Source of the DNA: Streptococcus sp. LQJ-218
GTDB taxonomy: Bacteria > Bacillota > Bacilli > Lactobacillales > Streptococcaceae
DNA: 64,000 nucleotides
Assembly: GCF_003428885.1 (NCBI RefSeq)
Contig: NZ_QQRU01000005.1
Location: forward strand, 62,001-126,000
Reading direction: 5' to 3'
Shown here: piece after piece, positions 19,001-27,263 of the stretch
Layout: every line of letters starts with the position of its first letter
Position numbering within the stretch: the stretch's first letter is position 1
Made by a program: the position numbers and the translations under genes
Notes under the pieces: generated by a model
What the model saw: the letters and a program-made list of their open reading frames with translations, nothing else
Told to the model about the DNA's origin: nothing
The model's database searches: none

Positions 19001-21776
19001 TCGTCAAAACCACTTATATAAAGCAAGTAACCTTACAGACGGCAAAGACGATACCAGCTGGGCTCTCTCAAACGATGCTACAACTGGTAGCTTCACAGTA
19101 GATTTAGGTCAAAAGAGACGCTTTGATGTCGTTGAATTTAAAGAGGATATCGCTAAGGGACAACGTATTTCTGGATTTAAGATTGAAGTTGAAATCAACG
19201 GTCGCTGGGTCACTTATGGAGAAGGTGCAACAGTTGGCTACCGGCGCTTAGTCCAAGGAAAACCTATCGAAGCACAAAAAATCCGTGTTACTATCACAGG
19301 AGCACAGGCTACCCCTATCTTAAATAACTTCTCAGTCTATAAGACACCAAGTAATATCGAAAAGACTGACGGTTATCCTCTTGGACTAGAATACCACTCA
19401 AACACAACAGCAAATACAGCTGAAACAACTTGGAATAATGAATCTGAGGGTATTCGTGGCACTTCTATGTGGACGAATCAGAAAGATGCTAAAGCAACCT
19501 ATCATTTCACAGGAACTAAAGCATATGTAGTCTCGACAGTGGACCCAGGACACGGAGAAATGTCCGTGTATGTTGACGGACAAAAGGTTGCTGATGTACA
19601 GACTAAAAACAGTACTCGCAAACGTAGCCAAAAAGTCTTTGAAACAGGTGATTTGGAACCAGGAGAACATACTATTACTCTCGTTAATAAAACAGGTGAA
19701 CCAATAGCTACAGAAGGAATCTATTCCTTAAATAATGATAGTAGAGGTATGTTTGAACTAGAGTCTGCTAGCTACGACATCGAAAAAGGAAAACCAGTCA
19801 CTGTTAAGATTAAACGTGTAGGTGGAAGCAAAGGGTTAGCCACTGTTCGCTTTATCACTGAACCTGGAACAGGGGTTCACGGGAAAGTCTACCAAGACAC
19901 TACAAAGGATGTCACATTTAATGATGGGGAAACAGAAAAAATAGTTACTGTCCCAACTATCGACTTCAAAGAACAAGAAGATGCAATCTTCGATTTCAAA
20001 GCTAAACTCACTTCTGTATCTGATGGAGCCTTACTCGGCTTCACTACTGACTCTACTATTCAAGTAATGAATGCTGAGTTACTCAAGAAAGACCAGACTA
20101 GTTATGATGACCAAGTTAGCCAATTGGATTATAGCCCTGGATGGAAGCATGAAACAAATTCCCCAGATAAGTACAAACAAACTGAGTCTTGGGCTTCATT
20201 TAATCATTTAACAGATGATCAAAAGACTACGACAGCTGTAACAGCTTACTTTTACGGTACAGGACTAGAAATCAAAGGTTTTGTCGATCCAGGTCATGGT
20301 ATCTATAAAGTATTGCTTGATGGTAAGGAAGTCCAATACCAAGATGGAATGGGTAATTCGTCAATTGTGAATGGTAAAAAATACTTTAGTGGACATGCTG
20401 TTGAACGCCAAGGCGATCAAACTTTGGTCAGCTTAAAAGGACTTGATGAAAATTTACATGCAGTAACCTTACAACTTGATTCTAACCATAACGATACAAC
20501 ACAAAATATTGGTATCCAAGTTGACCGATTCATCACTTTTGGAGACGGTAGAGAACTATATAGCAAAGAAGATATTATTCGCTCTCTCTCTAAATGGAAA
20601 GACGACTTATCTAACTTTGATCCAAGTGGTTTGAAAAATACAGCAACTGCACGCCAAGCATTTAAGTCTAACCTTAATAGACTTACTAGACAGCTAAATT
20701 CTGATGTTGTAAATGTACAAGATGTGATGTTAACAGTCACTACCTTACAAGATATTCTTAGCAAGGATGAAAATTACCAAAAACCTGGTGATGATCCAAC
20801 TTCAGATCAACCTGATCAACCTGAACAACCTGATCAACCTGTAGAACCTAAACAACCTGAAAAACCAATTTCTACCTCAACTCCTGAAGAAGGAGTCAAG
20901 GATCTTGTCTTCCAACTCCCAAGTTTAGAAATTGTTAAAAAGGTAGTACCATTCAAGACTATTCATCGTGAAAATCCACAATTAGAGAAAGGGAAAGAAC
21001 AAGTTCTAGCAGAAGGGAAAGAGGGAGCTATAATCGAGTATATCGAAGTTGATGATAGCAAACGTAAGGTAGTTCAAACTGAATCAACTCCAGCTCTAGA
21101 CCGAGTGATTGAAGTTGGAACTAAACAAAGCTCTGTAGGAACAGATACTCCACCAGTTGTGACTCTCCCTGAGTACCTTCTACCAAAAGAGCCTGAAAAA
21201 CCAATTACTTCTTCAAGTCCTGAAGAAGGAGTCAAGGACCTTATCTTCCAACTTCCAAGTTTAGAAATTGTTAAAAGAACAATTCCATTTAATACTATCC
21301 GTCGTGAAAATCCAAACTTAGATAAAGGTAAAGAGAAAGTTCTAGCAGAAGGGAAAGACGGCCTGCTAATTGAGTATGTCGAAGTAGATGGCGGCAATCG
21401 TAAGGTAGTTCAAACTGAATCAACTCCAGCTCTAGACCGAGTGATTGAAGTTGGAACTAAACAAAGCTCTGTAGGAACAGATACTCCACCAGTTGTGACT
21501 CTTCCTGAGACTGAGCTACCAAGAAAAGCAGAAAAACCTTCTCCTGCTGTTGTGACAGAAGATTCAGCAACAAAAACTGAAAAAGTAGCTCCTATCGTTA
21601 TAACAGAGGATTCACCAGCAAAAGGTGAAAAAGCCCCTGTTACCACTACTGTTAAACAAGACAAGGAAAAGCAACTCCCAGAAACTGGAGAGCAAGAAGC
21701 AAATGCCTTCTTATTCTTGGCTACTATTACTTCAGTATTGTCTCTACTCATCTTCCAAAAGAATTTCAAAGACTAA
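16026..21776 (+). CDS. Cell-wall-anchored trypsin-like protease / GH29 alpha-L-fucosidase fusion
   Basis: A 1916-aa surface protein. Order: YSIRK-type signal peptide (FSIRKLTVGVAS, cleavage near ALA38); Glu/Lys-rich linker; V8/trypsin-like serine protease at about 155-415 with His211 (TVAH), Asp276 (NDLAL) and Ser367 (GLSGGG); wall-binding-like repeat at 423-460; two MucBP-like regions at 465-635; GH29 fucosidase at about 660-975 with candidate nucleophile Asp825 (VWMDGARG) and acid/base Glu869 (WIGNERG); F5/8-type C domain at 985-1105; two beta domains each with VDPGHG, near 1160 and 1400; a Calx-beta-like domain at 1240-1350; helical segment; two G5 domains at about 1615-1830; LPETG sorting signal at 1884. 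The fucosidase part resembles the alpha-1,3/4-fucosidases (GH29 subfamily B, AfcB-like), so host mucin, milk or Lewis-type glycans are likely targets. The protease substrate is unknown. Confidence 0.9.
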   Translation: MNRYLFEKGQTFSIRKLTVGVASIMVGLAFFASGTALADETKIETPTSQPNVEKLAEVETPKPEIKNESPLISTPQELDEKKEENTAKSVEETSVPNTSTSDLLPEEINDQAYPDTPVKQLNTSAIVETKDSPQVATKSILKKKEETKKEVRNENRAIINGGEDLKHINYDGQPATAASMIYTTYNGDSQRYIVSGSGIFVAPNLILTVAHNFLEENKETREGQIRGGNSAQFYYNVGSNSEKKNSLPSSGTTVLFEEKDIHFWNKKDFGQGYKNDLALVTTPVPLPIASPNKSATFAPLANHKTYQPGEAISTIGYPTDSSSKELKQPIVAGQLYKADGTIRSVESYNEQGATGITYQTTSVSGLSGGGILDSQGKVIGIHQHGTVDNGVPEKDRFGGGLVLSPEQLKWVKDMIAQYGIKGWYQGDNGNRYYFTNEGHMLRNEKAVIGNNEYSFNEDGVATLTKGVEYGSVLVQHKDEEGNLVKENDKFIESTTIDSPFTYNFKKEIEKTDFYEKNKEKYEIVSIDGVKVNKQLKDTWTEDHSVVSKVPAGTRVIKVVYKVNKGSFEIHYRLKGSEKDLTEVTADNNNGMEYDVSFVNTFHAKEIAGYRPVKTTLESSIQHKGVNSVVFEYESISDNSNPTTNDSPVTHPEDKETEIGNYGPLPSKAQLDYHKEELAAFIHYGMNTYTDSEWGHGNEDPGYFDPTNLDTDQWIRTLKETGFKRTIMVAKHHDGFVIYPSKYTNHTVAASPWKDGKGDLLEEVSKSATKYDMNMGVYLSPWDVNSPKYKVDTEKEYNEYYLNQLKEILGNPKYGNKGKFIEVWMDGARGSGAQKVTYTFDEWFKYIKEAEGDIAIFSSQPTSIRWIGNERGIAGDPVWHKVKKANITEDVKNEYLNHGDPDGDMYSVGEADVSIRSGWFYHDNQQPKSLKDLMDIYFKSVGRGTPLLLNIPPNREGKFADADVARLKEFKATLDQMYATDFAKGATVTASSTRQNHLYKASNLTDGKDDTSWALSNDATTGSFTVDLGQKRRFDVVEFKEDIAKGQRISGFKIEVEINGRWVTYGEGATVGYRRLVQGKPIEAQKIRVTITGAQATPILNNFSVYKTPSNIEKTDGYPLGLEYHSNTTANTAETTWNNESEGIRGTSMWTNQKDAKATYHFTGTKAYVVSTVDPGHGEMSVYVDGQKVADVQTKNSTRKRSQKVFETGDLEPGEHTITLVNKTGEPIATEGIYSLNNDSRGMFELESASYDIEKGKPVTVKIKRVGGSKGLATVRFITEPGTGVHGKVYQDTTKDVTFNDGETEKIVTVPTIDFKEQEDAIFDFKAKLTSVSDGALLGFTTDSTIQVMNAELLKKDQTSYDDQVSQLDYSPGWKHETNSPDKYKQTESWASFNHLTDDQKTTTAVTAYFYGTGLEIKGFVDPGHGIYKVLLDGKEVQYQDGMGNSSIVNGKKYFSGHAVERQGDQTLVSLKGLDENLHAVTLQLDSNHNDTTQNIGIQVDRFITFGDGRELYSKEDIIRSLSKWKDDLSNFDPSGLKNTATARQAFKSNLNRLTRQLNSDVVNVQDVMLTVTTLQDILSKDENYQKPGDDPTSDQPDQPEQPDQPVEPKQPEKPISTSTPEEGVKDLVFQLPSLEIVKKVVPFKTIHRENPQLEKGKEQVLAEGKEGAIIEYIEVDDSKRKVVQTESTPALDRVIEVGTKQSSVGTDTPPVVTLPEYLLPKEPEKPITSSSPEEGVKDLIFQLPSLEIVKRTIPFNTIRRENPNLDKGKEKVLAEGKDGLLIEYVEVDGGNRKVVQTESTPALDRVIEVGTKQSSVGTDTPPVVTLPETELPRKAEKPSPAVVTEDSATKTEKVAPIVITEDSPAKGEKAPVTTTVKQDKEKQLPETGEQEANAFLFLATITSVLSLLIFQKNFKD
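21069..21502 (+). repeat. Near-perfect repeat of the G5-domain coding region
   Basis: The two G5 units share a stretch of about 99 bp (21069-21167 and 21404-21502) that appears base-for-base identical apart from the last bases, while the rest of each unit has diverged. This indicates recent gene conversion or duplication inside the surface-protein gene. Confidence 0.8.
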
Positions 21777-21820
21777 TTAAAATCTTTACTTCATTCTTTT
21801 CAATGATTCTAGTTCTCCCA

Positions 21821-21850
21821 AAGAGAAGACCAGCCGGTCTTCTCTTTTTC
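21821..21850 (+). terminator. Terminator after the surface-protein gene
   Basis: Ten-base perfect stem AGAGAAGACC / GGTCTTCTCT with a four-base loop, followed by TTTTTC. Confidence 0.9.
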
Positions 21851-21948
21851 TATATATAAATCAAAAAACATCCATAAATTTCTATGGATGTCTTAGTATA
21901 TATAAAACAGAATGATTCTGGCCGCCGCGTTACTAGTTTATTATTTAT

Positions 21949-22263
21949 TTAGAATAACTCTGCTGGATAATAAACTTTAATCCGCTTTAAAAATTCTTGC
22001 GCCACAAGAGAAAGATAGCGACTTTCCTTCCAGACCAATATCGTCTCAGAGTAGAGAGAAGGCTCCATAGGTACAAAAGTTACCTCAGCATCGATTCTGT
22101 TTTTGACAGCCCCCTCAATACAGACTAGAGCCCCAAGTTCCTGCTCCAAATCCTATAACTGACGACTGAGTGTCGGCTGAGTAATCATCAGCTTCTCAGC
22201 TGCCTTGGAGATACTCCCCTCCTCAGCAATAGTAATAAAATAACGAAGCATTCTCAACTCTAT
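21949..22263 (-). pseudogene. LysR-family regulator remnant
   Basis: Minus-strand frame of 105 codons that keeps the two ends of a LysR regulator. The first 36 codons encode ELRMLRYFITIAEEGSISKA and the TQPTLSRQL recognition helix; codon 37 is TAG (22153-22155) where Gln would be expected. The frame then continues EQELGALV and jumps to a C-terminal tail ending RIKVYYPAEL. A normal LysR protein has about 300 aa, so some 190 residues of the effector domain are deleted. The expected ATG start also reads ATA (22261-22263). It follows the BCCT transporter gene by 9 bp, so it was probably that gene's regulator. Confidence 0.8.
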
Positions 22264-22272
22264 GCCATCCTC

Positions 22273-23826
22273 TTAATTTTCCTCATAAGATTTAAACGGT
22301 TGATTCTTCTCAGGATATCGATCTGGTGTAATGGCGAGTCCCATTTGCTCTTTTTCGTGATATAACTCTTTCATAAGCGACCACATCATCAACACTAGTA
22401 CTATGGAAAATGGCAAAGCGACAATAATGAGCGTGTTTTGTAAAGCTGTCAATCCACCAGAAAACATGAGTGCAATAGCAATCAAGGCCAGCATGACACC
22501 CCAAATCACCTTTTTACGATTACTTGGTTTTAGATTGCCATCTTCAGACAACATGGCCAAAACATAGGTGGCAGAATCCGCCGAGGTCACAAAGAAGGTT
22601 AAAACTAAAATAATTGCCAAGAGTGAAAGGACACTTCCCAGAGGATATTCATTAAAAGAGGCAAAAAGAATTTCTTCTGTGGTAAAACGTATCAAATCAA
22701 CCCCCGAATCTTGTAGTGAAGTAGATAAGGTACCAAAAGCAGAAAACCAGATAAAACTAAGGACTGTTGGTGTCAAAAGCACTACTGTCAAAAATTCGCG
22801 AATAGTCCGACCTTTTGAGATACGGGCAATAAAGACGCCCACAAAAGGTGACCAGGAAATCCACCATGCCCAGTAAAAAATGGTCCATTGGTTAATCCAA
22901 TCCCGCTTGGTCTCATCAAAAGCCGCCGCCCGAAAACTCATACGGAAGAAGTTTTGAAAATAAAGGCCGATAGAGTCTGTCATGGTGTCAAATATCTTAA
23001 CCGTTGGCCCCAAAACTATAACTCCAGCAAGCAAGACAACAGCTAAAATCAAGTTTGTATTAGATAGGATTTTAACACCCTTTCCTAAACCTGATAAGGC
23101 AGAAATAAGAAAAAGAATTGTCGCAATGATGATAATGATGACTTGCACAAGACTATTATTAGGAATACCAAAGACATAGGAGAGACCACCATTGATTTGT
23201 GAGGCACCAAAGCCGAGCGTTGTCGCTACTCCGATCACTGTCGCAATAATGGTGATGGTATCGATAATGGTTGCTATTGGTCCGTCCGCATATTTTCCAA
23301 AAAGAGGCTTAAAGACGACTGAGAGCTGATATTTCTCCCGTTTACGAAAGCCAAAATAAGCCAAAGACAATCCCACCAGGGCATAGACCGCCCAAGCATG
23401 AAATCCCCAGTGAAAAAAAGTAAAACGAAAAGCATCTGCGAGAGCATCCGCACTGCCTATTTCTGCATTGGGCGTCGAGATAGCAAAGTGACTCAAAGGC
23501 TCTGCTGCCCCATAGAAGACCAGACCAATCCCCATTCCAGCAGAAAACATCATGGCAATCCATGACGTCGTCGAATGCTCTGGTCGACTCGTGGGATTAC
23601 CCAAACGAATCTGCCCTATCGGACTTACAATTAAAAAGACACAAAAAATTAAAATCCCCGTAACCAATAACAAGTAAAACCAGCCAACACCAGTTGTTAA
23701 GAGATTTTTTAAGTAAGAACTAATATTTTGAAATTGCTGGGGAACAAAGAGCCCTAACAAGACTAAAATAAATATGATGACGAGTGAAAGCTGAAAAACT
23801 TTTGTTATTTTAGAACGCTTCACCAT
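22273..23826 (-). CDS. betT: BCCT-family betaine/choline/carnitine transporter
   Basis: Twelve-helix secondary transporter for quaternary ammonium compounds, 517 aa. It has the BCCT hallmark GMGIGLVFYGAAEP (near 92) and the Trp-rich block TIFYWAWWISWSPFVGVFIA (near 312) that forms the trimethylammonium-binding aromatic box. Many BCCT carriers serve osmoprotection; in mitis-group streptococci, whose teichoic acids need choline, choline uptake is a plausible second role. Start ATG at 23826 after AGGAGGTA. A TGTTATAAT extended -10 box (23893-23901) lies upstream. The LysR remnant directly downstream suggests its regulator has been lost. Specific substrate not determined; the symbol is by family resemblance. 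Confidence 0.88.
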   Translation of the reverse strand: MVKRSKITKVFQLSLVIIFILVLLGLFVPQQFQNISSYLKNLLTTGVGWFYLLLVTGILIFCVFLIVSPIGQIRLGNPTSRPEHSTTSWIAMMFSAGMGIGLVFYGAAEPLSHFAISTPNAEIGSADALADAFRFTFFHWGFHAWAVYALVGLSLAYFGFRKREKYQLSVVFKPLFGKYADGPIATIIDTITIIATVIGVATTLGFGASQINGGLSYVFGIPNNSLVQVIIIIIATILFLISALSGLGKGVKILSNTNLILAVVLLAGVIVLGPTVKIFDTMTDSIGLYFQNFFRMSFRAAAFDETKRDWINQWTIFYWAWWISWSPFVGVFIARISKGRTIREFLTVVLLTPTVLSFIWFSAFGTLSTSLQDSGVDLIRFTTEEILFASFNEYPLGSVLSLLAIILVLTFFVTSADSATYVLAMLSEDGNLKPSNRKKVIWGVMLALIAIALMFSGGLTALQNTLIIVALPFSIVLVLMMWSLMKELYHEKEQMGLAITPDRYPEKNQPFKSYEEN

Positions 23827-23992
23827 TTTACCTCCTTATGTGTTCTTAGTTATAGAAAGTTTTTGAGAAAACTTAAAATTCTATATAATTTTATTATAAC
23901 ACAAAACCTTTTAGATATAGTTTGTATAAGCGGATGACAATTTCTTTTTTGTTCTCTCGGTACAAATAGCAATAATTTTGTAATATCAAAGC

Positions 23993-24355
23993 TCATCTAG
24001 TATTTTTTGTTTTACTCAAGTACCTTTTATTTAATATCTTCACTAATTCCTCCAACTCCCTCACCGCATTTTCGTATTCTTCGATTTTATTGTCTAGCTG
24101 ATTCTGTAACCATTTAATCTCAGATTCAATCTGTCCAATCGTTATGTCCTGCGATAAATTCATTTTAGAACATTCATACTTAGCTAGTCTCTTGATATCT
24201 TGATTCTCACTTTGTAAGTTTACAACGACCTCTGCCATCTTGTTTAAAGTGGCAGTATTTTCTTGCAGATTTGTCAAATTGCCAGCTGGCCAAAACTTTC
24301 CAGTTTTGACAGCTAACGTTAAGATAACTTGGTGGCTTCGTCCCCAAACCCTCAA
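23993..24355 (-). CDS. Hypothetical coiled-coil protein
   Basis: A 120-aa frame on the minus strand with a TTG start (24355) and no convincing SD site, so the start, and whether it is expressed, is unsure. From residue 28 the sequence is one long heptad-rich coiled coil (NLQENTATLNKMAEVVVNLQ, then IESEIKWLQNQLDNKIEEYE) with a basic end. The first 27 residues (RVWGRSHQVILTLAVKTGK) look unlike the rest and could be a fused fragment. No family recognised. It may be the C-terminal remnant of a mobile-element protein, since it lies at the edge of the mutagenesis cassette. Confidence 0.45.
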   Translation of the reverse strand: MRVWGRSHQVILTLAVKTGKFWPAGNLTNLQENTATLNKMAEVVVNLQSENQDIKRLAKYECSKMNLSQDITIGQIESEIKWLQNQLDNKIEEYENAVRELEELVKILNKRYLSKTKNTR

Positions 24356-24412
24356 TATAAATCTAAATTACAAAAAGTATAACAAATATTTTTTGATAAA
24401 ATTATCACAGAA

Positions 24413-24434
24413 AAAAGAGCCCTATTGGACTCTT
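24413..24434 (-). terminator. Terminator of the hdiR-umuC operon
   Basis: Stem AAGAGTCC / GGGCTCTT (one G-U) with a four-base loop, followed on the minus strand by TTTT. It overlaps the stop codon of the last operon gene. Confidence 0.75.
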
Positions 24435-24723
24435 ACAAACTAAAACAATGTCTCTGATATTCATACTGTCTAATGCCACTACTGTCTTTGTTCATCTTGA
24501 TAGAAAAAACAAAATAATGGTCACGACCGTCTAAAGATTTGTTTTTGTTCAGTTTAAAATAATGTTTTTGAGACATAGCCATTGTGCGTAAAATATCATC
24601 AGTGATAAATGTTAATGGTATATCTAGAGCGGAATACTTGTAAAAATCTGATTCAAACCGTAAATAAGAATCAGAAAAATAATCTAGCTGCAATTTATCA
24701 TCATATAATTCTTTACGATTCAT
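24433..24723 (-). CDS. DUF5960-like hypothetical protein
   Basis: A 96-aa protein that starts MNRKELYDDKLQLDYFSDSY. I chose the ATG at 24723, inside the end of the preceding gene, because GTGAGG stands 6 bp before it; an upstream start would add four residues without an SD site. It resembles the small streptococcal family DUF5960 found behind Y-family polymerase genes. It has basic and aromatic residues and no membrane segment. Last gene of the hdiR-umuC operon. Function unknown; a role in damage response is suggested only by its place. Confidence 0.7.
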   Translation of the reverse strand: MNRKELYDDKLQLDYFSDSYLRFESDFYKYSALDIPLTFITDDILRTMAMSQKHYFKLNKNKSLDGRDHYFVFSIKMNKDSSGIRQYEYQRHCFSL

Positions 24724-25078
24724 GTAATTCCTCACCTTCTATCTGGATATCGAGTATATCTTCCCTTCTTAAACGAAGAAAACTAGTTTCTGACTTAATA
24801 GATATAAACTCTTTCCCAATCTCTTTAATAGTACCTGAGACTACTTTTCTTTGATTAGAAAACTTAAAAACAAACGTTGCAGGAAATGCATTCGTATAAA
24901 GCTGCCGAACAAGTAAAACTTTCTCTTCCATTGAGAGAGAAATGGACATATCTTCTCTATTTTTTTCTTCACTAAGCGAACTGCTGTGTTCTGAAAGGTA
25001 AAATCCCATCCATTTCTGCATCCCTGGATCTTGATAATCTCGCGCAGATTGAAAGGGTAAATAAGAACGATCAATCAT
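24713..25078 (-). CDS. YolD-like family protein
   Basis: A 121-aa protein whose start overlaps the umuC stop by four bases (ATGA). It resembles the YolD-like family, small proteins encoded next to UvrX/UmuC-type polymerases in Firmicutes. N-terminal DRSYLPFQSARDY and the WMGFYLSEHSS block are followed by a C-terminal beta-rich part with VVSGTIKEIGKEF, typical of a small barrel. The family is probably an accessory of the translesion polymerase. Assignment rests on size, pattern and position. Confidence 0.72.
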   Translation of the reverse strand: MIDRSYLPFQSARDYQDPGMQKWMGFYLSEHSSSLSEEKNREDMSISLSMEEKVLLVRQLYTNAFPATFVFKFSNQRKVVSGTIKEIGKEFISIKSETSFLRLRREDILDIQIEGEELHES

Positions 25079-26490
25079 TGTAATCCATCTAATCCCCCAG
25101 CAGAATGTCCCCCAATCAGCTTGCTTCTGGCAAGGCTCCTAGAGGCTTCTTCCAGTGCATTGGCCTTTAGGAGAGAAGTGAAACCAAATTGTTCCCGAAT
25201 GGAGTCGATAGCCGTCTGGAGCCTTTCTTCTTTTTCTAACTTGTCAACATCATCAAAGAGGGAGATCAAACCAAAGGACTCGTCCACAAATCCTGAATAG
25301 TTGACTCCGACCCTTCTGACCGCCCCAGAGGTGTATTTATTATGAAATAGCTTCAAAACATAATTCGTTAAGACTGCAGTATTATTGGTCGGCTCGACCT
25401 TCATTTGTGTGTGAATAGACGGTCTGACCTCCTGTTTAGAGAAACCGACATAGATAGAGACAAGGCTTGTTTTCTTACCCGCCCTTCTCAGTCTAATAGC
25501 CACCTGCTCCGCCATTTCTCGGAGAATAATTTCAATATCCCGTAGCTTCACGTAGTCTCTCGGCAAGATTTGAGAATTCCCCAAGCCCTTGGATTTGGCT
25601 TTATAGGGCTTATGAACATTGCTCTCATCAATCCCGTTAGCATGAAACCACAAACGCAGACCAGCCTGACCCAGAGCTTTCTTTAGCTGGTCGGGATTGC
25701 TGGTTGCCAACTCCTTGATAGAATAAATCCTCAAAGCATGCAAGCGTTTCTCCATTTGCCTGCCAATTCCCCAAAAATCCGTCATCTTAGCGATGGCCCA
25801 GACCTTCTCTTCCACATCCTGGTAAGACCAGTTGGCCCTCATGCTCGGAGTGTGCTTGGCTTCATTATCCAGAGCCAACTTGGCCAGTAAGGGATTGGCA
25901 TTGGACATACCTACTGTTGAGTAAATTCCTGTCTGCCTCCAAATATCCCTCTGAATACGAGCAGATAGCAAATCCAGCTTGTCTTTGCGAGAAATCTGTC
26001 TGTCTGGGACGAAATAATTGAGCGAACTAGTCAGGTCAATAAAGCCCTCATCAATCGAGTAAGGATAAATATCATCTGGACTGCCATAATTCTGAAAGAT
26101 TCGCTGAATTTCCATATTGACTGCGATGTACTCGCCCATCCGAGGTGGCACAATTAAAGTGACTTGAGCCCATTCTTCGATGTAGCGAACATAGTCCGAG
26201 TCGGTAGGTAACCCTTGCTTTCTGGCATTATAGTAGGAAAATTTTCGTGTTTTGATATCAAAAGGCAGATCATAGGCCCGACCAACATTTGACTTGCCAA
26301 AAATCTTCTTAAACAGCGGAGAAGAGGCTAGGATAAGACCAGTTGAATTATCCGCGCGACTCATGACACAAAGCGAGGTTTTCAGCGGATGCAAGCCCCT
26401 TTTCACGCACTCAACACTGGCATAAAAGGATTTCATATCGACAAAGGCAATGTCACTTTTAGGCTCTCTGGAATAATCAAAGTAGCCCAT
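25075..26490 (-). CDS. umuC: Y-family DNA polymerase (UmuC/UvrX type)
   Basis: Error-prone translesion DNA polymerase of 471 aa. The catalytic site is visible as Asp18 in IAFVDMKSFYASVE and Asp147-Glu148 in YSIDEGFIDLT; the steric-gate aromatic is in SFYAS. The helix-hairpin-helix thumb (FWGIGRQMEKRLHALRI) and the little-finger domain follow. It starts 3 bp behind hdiR, whose end supplies the SD sequence GGAGGG. Such genes are often on integrative elements in streptococci (UV-protection genes of Tn5252-like elements). It should be induced with hdiR after DNA damage and raise mutation rates. Confidence 0.92.
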   Translation of the reverse strand: MGYFDYSREPKSDIAFVDMKSFYASVECVKRGLHPLKTSLCVMSRADNSTGLILASSPLFKKIFGKSNVGRAYDLPFDIKTRKFSYYNARKQGLPTDSDYVRYIEEWAQVTLIVPPRMGEYIAVNMEIQRIFQNYGSPDDIYPYSIDEGFIDLTSSLNYFVPDRQISRKDKLDLLSARIQRDIWRQTGIYSTVGMSNANPLLAKLALDNEAKHTPSMRANWSYQDVEEKVWAIAKMTDFWGIGRQMEKRLHALRIYSIKELATSNPDQLKKALGQAGLRLWFHANGIDESNVHKPYKAKSKGLGNSQILPRDYVKLRDIEIILREMAEQVAIRLRRAGKKTSLVSIYVGFSKQEVRPSIHTQMKVEPTNNTAVLTNYVLKLFHNKYTSGAVRRVGVNYSGFVDESFGLISLFDDVDKLEKEERLQTAIDSIREQFGFTSLLKANALEEASRSLARSKLIGGHSAGGLDGLQ

Positions 26491-26493
26491 TGG

Positions 26494-27180
26494 CTAGCCC
26501 TCCATCGGCACAAAGTTCCCAACGATAATCCCCACAATCCGAGGATCTTCCTCATAGGAGATGAAAATATCCTTGTATTTAGGATTGATAGAGACCAGAC
26601 GCAAGCCATCTTCCTCCCTATAGACCCGCTTGATATAGGTCTGGTTGTTACAAACCACTGCATAAACCGCCCCGTCATAGTCAAATCCTGTCTCTCGAAT
26701 CAGAGCTACTGAACCATTTTGGTATTTAGGTTCCATGGAGTCTCCAGATACCCATGATGCAAAATCATGAGCCAACTCCTCATTAAAGTAAACCGTATCA
26801 AAATTCCGATCATCGTAGACTGAAGCTCCAATCCCTGCTGACATGCGTTCGTAGACACGGTACTCGTAGAGACGCTCTGGCATAGCTGTCGCTTTCTGAG
26901 CTTGTTCCTCTTTAGCCAGGTTGCGAGCATAGAGAACAACCTTCTCCTTCCCTTGTTTGGAGAGGCTATGGTAGAGACGGACAATCTCAATCTGAGTGAA
27001 ATAGCCTTTTGCGACTTTTAAAATGTTTTCTAGCTGGGCTACCTTCTCCTTGGATGGTTCCTTGATTCCACGTTCCCAAGCTGAGTAAGCTTGGAAGCTA
27101 ATCCCAAGTTGCTCTGCAATTTCCTTCTGTGTTAATTTTAACTCTTTCCTACGAGCCTTGAGTTTTTCTGGCTGATACAT
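26494..27180 (-). CDS. hdiR: HdiR-like self-cleaving repressor (XRE + S24 peptidase)
   Basis: LexA-like repressor of 228 aa built as a phage CI/HdiR protein. An XRE helix-turn-helix lies at 15-38 (LTQKEIAEQLGISFQAYSAW). A linker follows, then an S24 peptidase domain with a candidate Ala115-Gly116 cleavage site in ERMSAGIG, catalytic Ser148 in SGDSME and Lys184 in TYIKRV. On DNA damage RecA would promote self-cleavage and free the operon. Streptococci of this group lack a classical LexA regulon, so this gives a local SOS-like switch. First gene of the operon with umuC. A 7-2-7 palindrome overlaps its -35 box. Confidence 0.9.
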   Translation of the reverse strand: MYQPEKLKARRKELKLTQKEIAEQLGISFQAYSAWERGIKEPSKEKVAQLENILKVAKGYFTQIEIVRLYHSLSKQGKEKVVLYARNLAKEEQAQKATAMPERLYEYRVYERMSAGIGASVYDDRNFDTVYFNEELAHDFASWVSGDSMEPKYQNGSVALIRETGFDYDGAVYAVVCNNQTYIKRVYREEDGLRLVSINPKYKDIFISYEEDPRIVGIIVGNFVPMEG

Positions 27181-27263
27181 ACTTCACCTCCTATTGTAAT
27201 GCTTTAATGGAGAATATCTCACTTAGAAAGACTAATCTTTAGTTGCGTCACTTTATAAAACTC

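Noticed and set aside
20792..20868. Pro/Gln/Asp-rich short repeats (DQPDQPEQPDQP) read as a CRISPR-like or minisatellite array
   Set aside because: They are in frame inside the surface-protein gene and are an ordinary wall-spanning linker.
23993..24355. Coiled-coil frame as part of the hdiR-umuC operon
   Set aside because: A terminator at 24413-24434 separates it from the operon, and its TTG start has no SD site.
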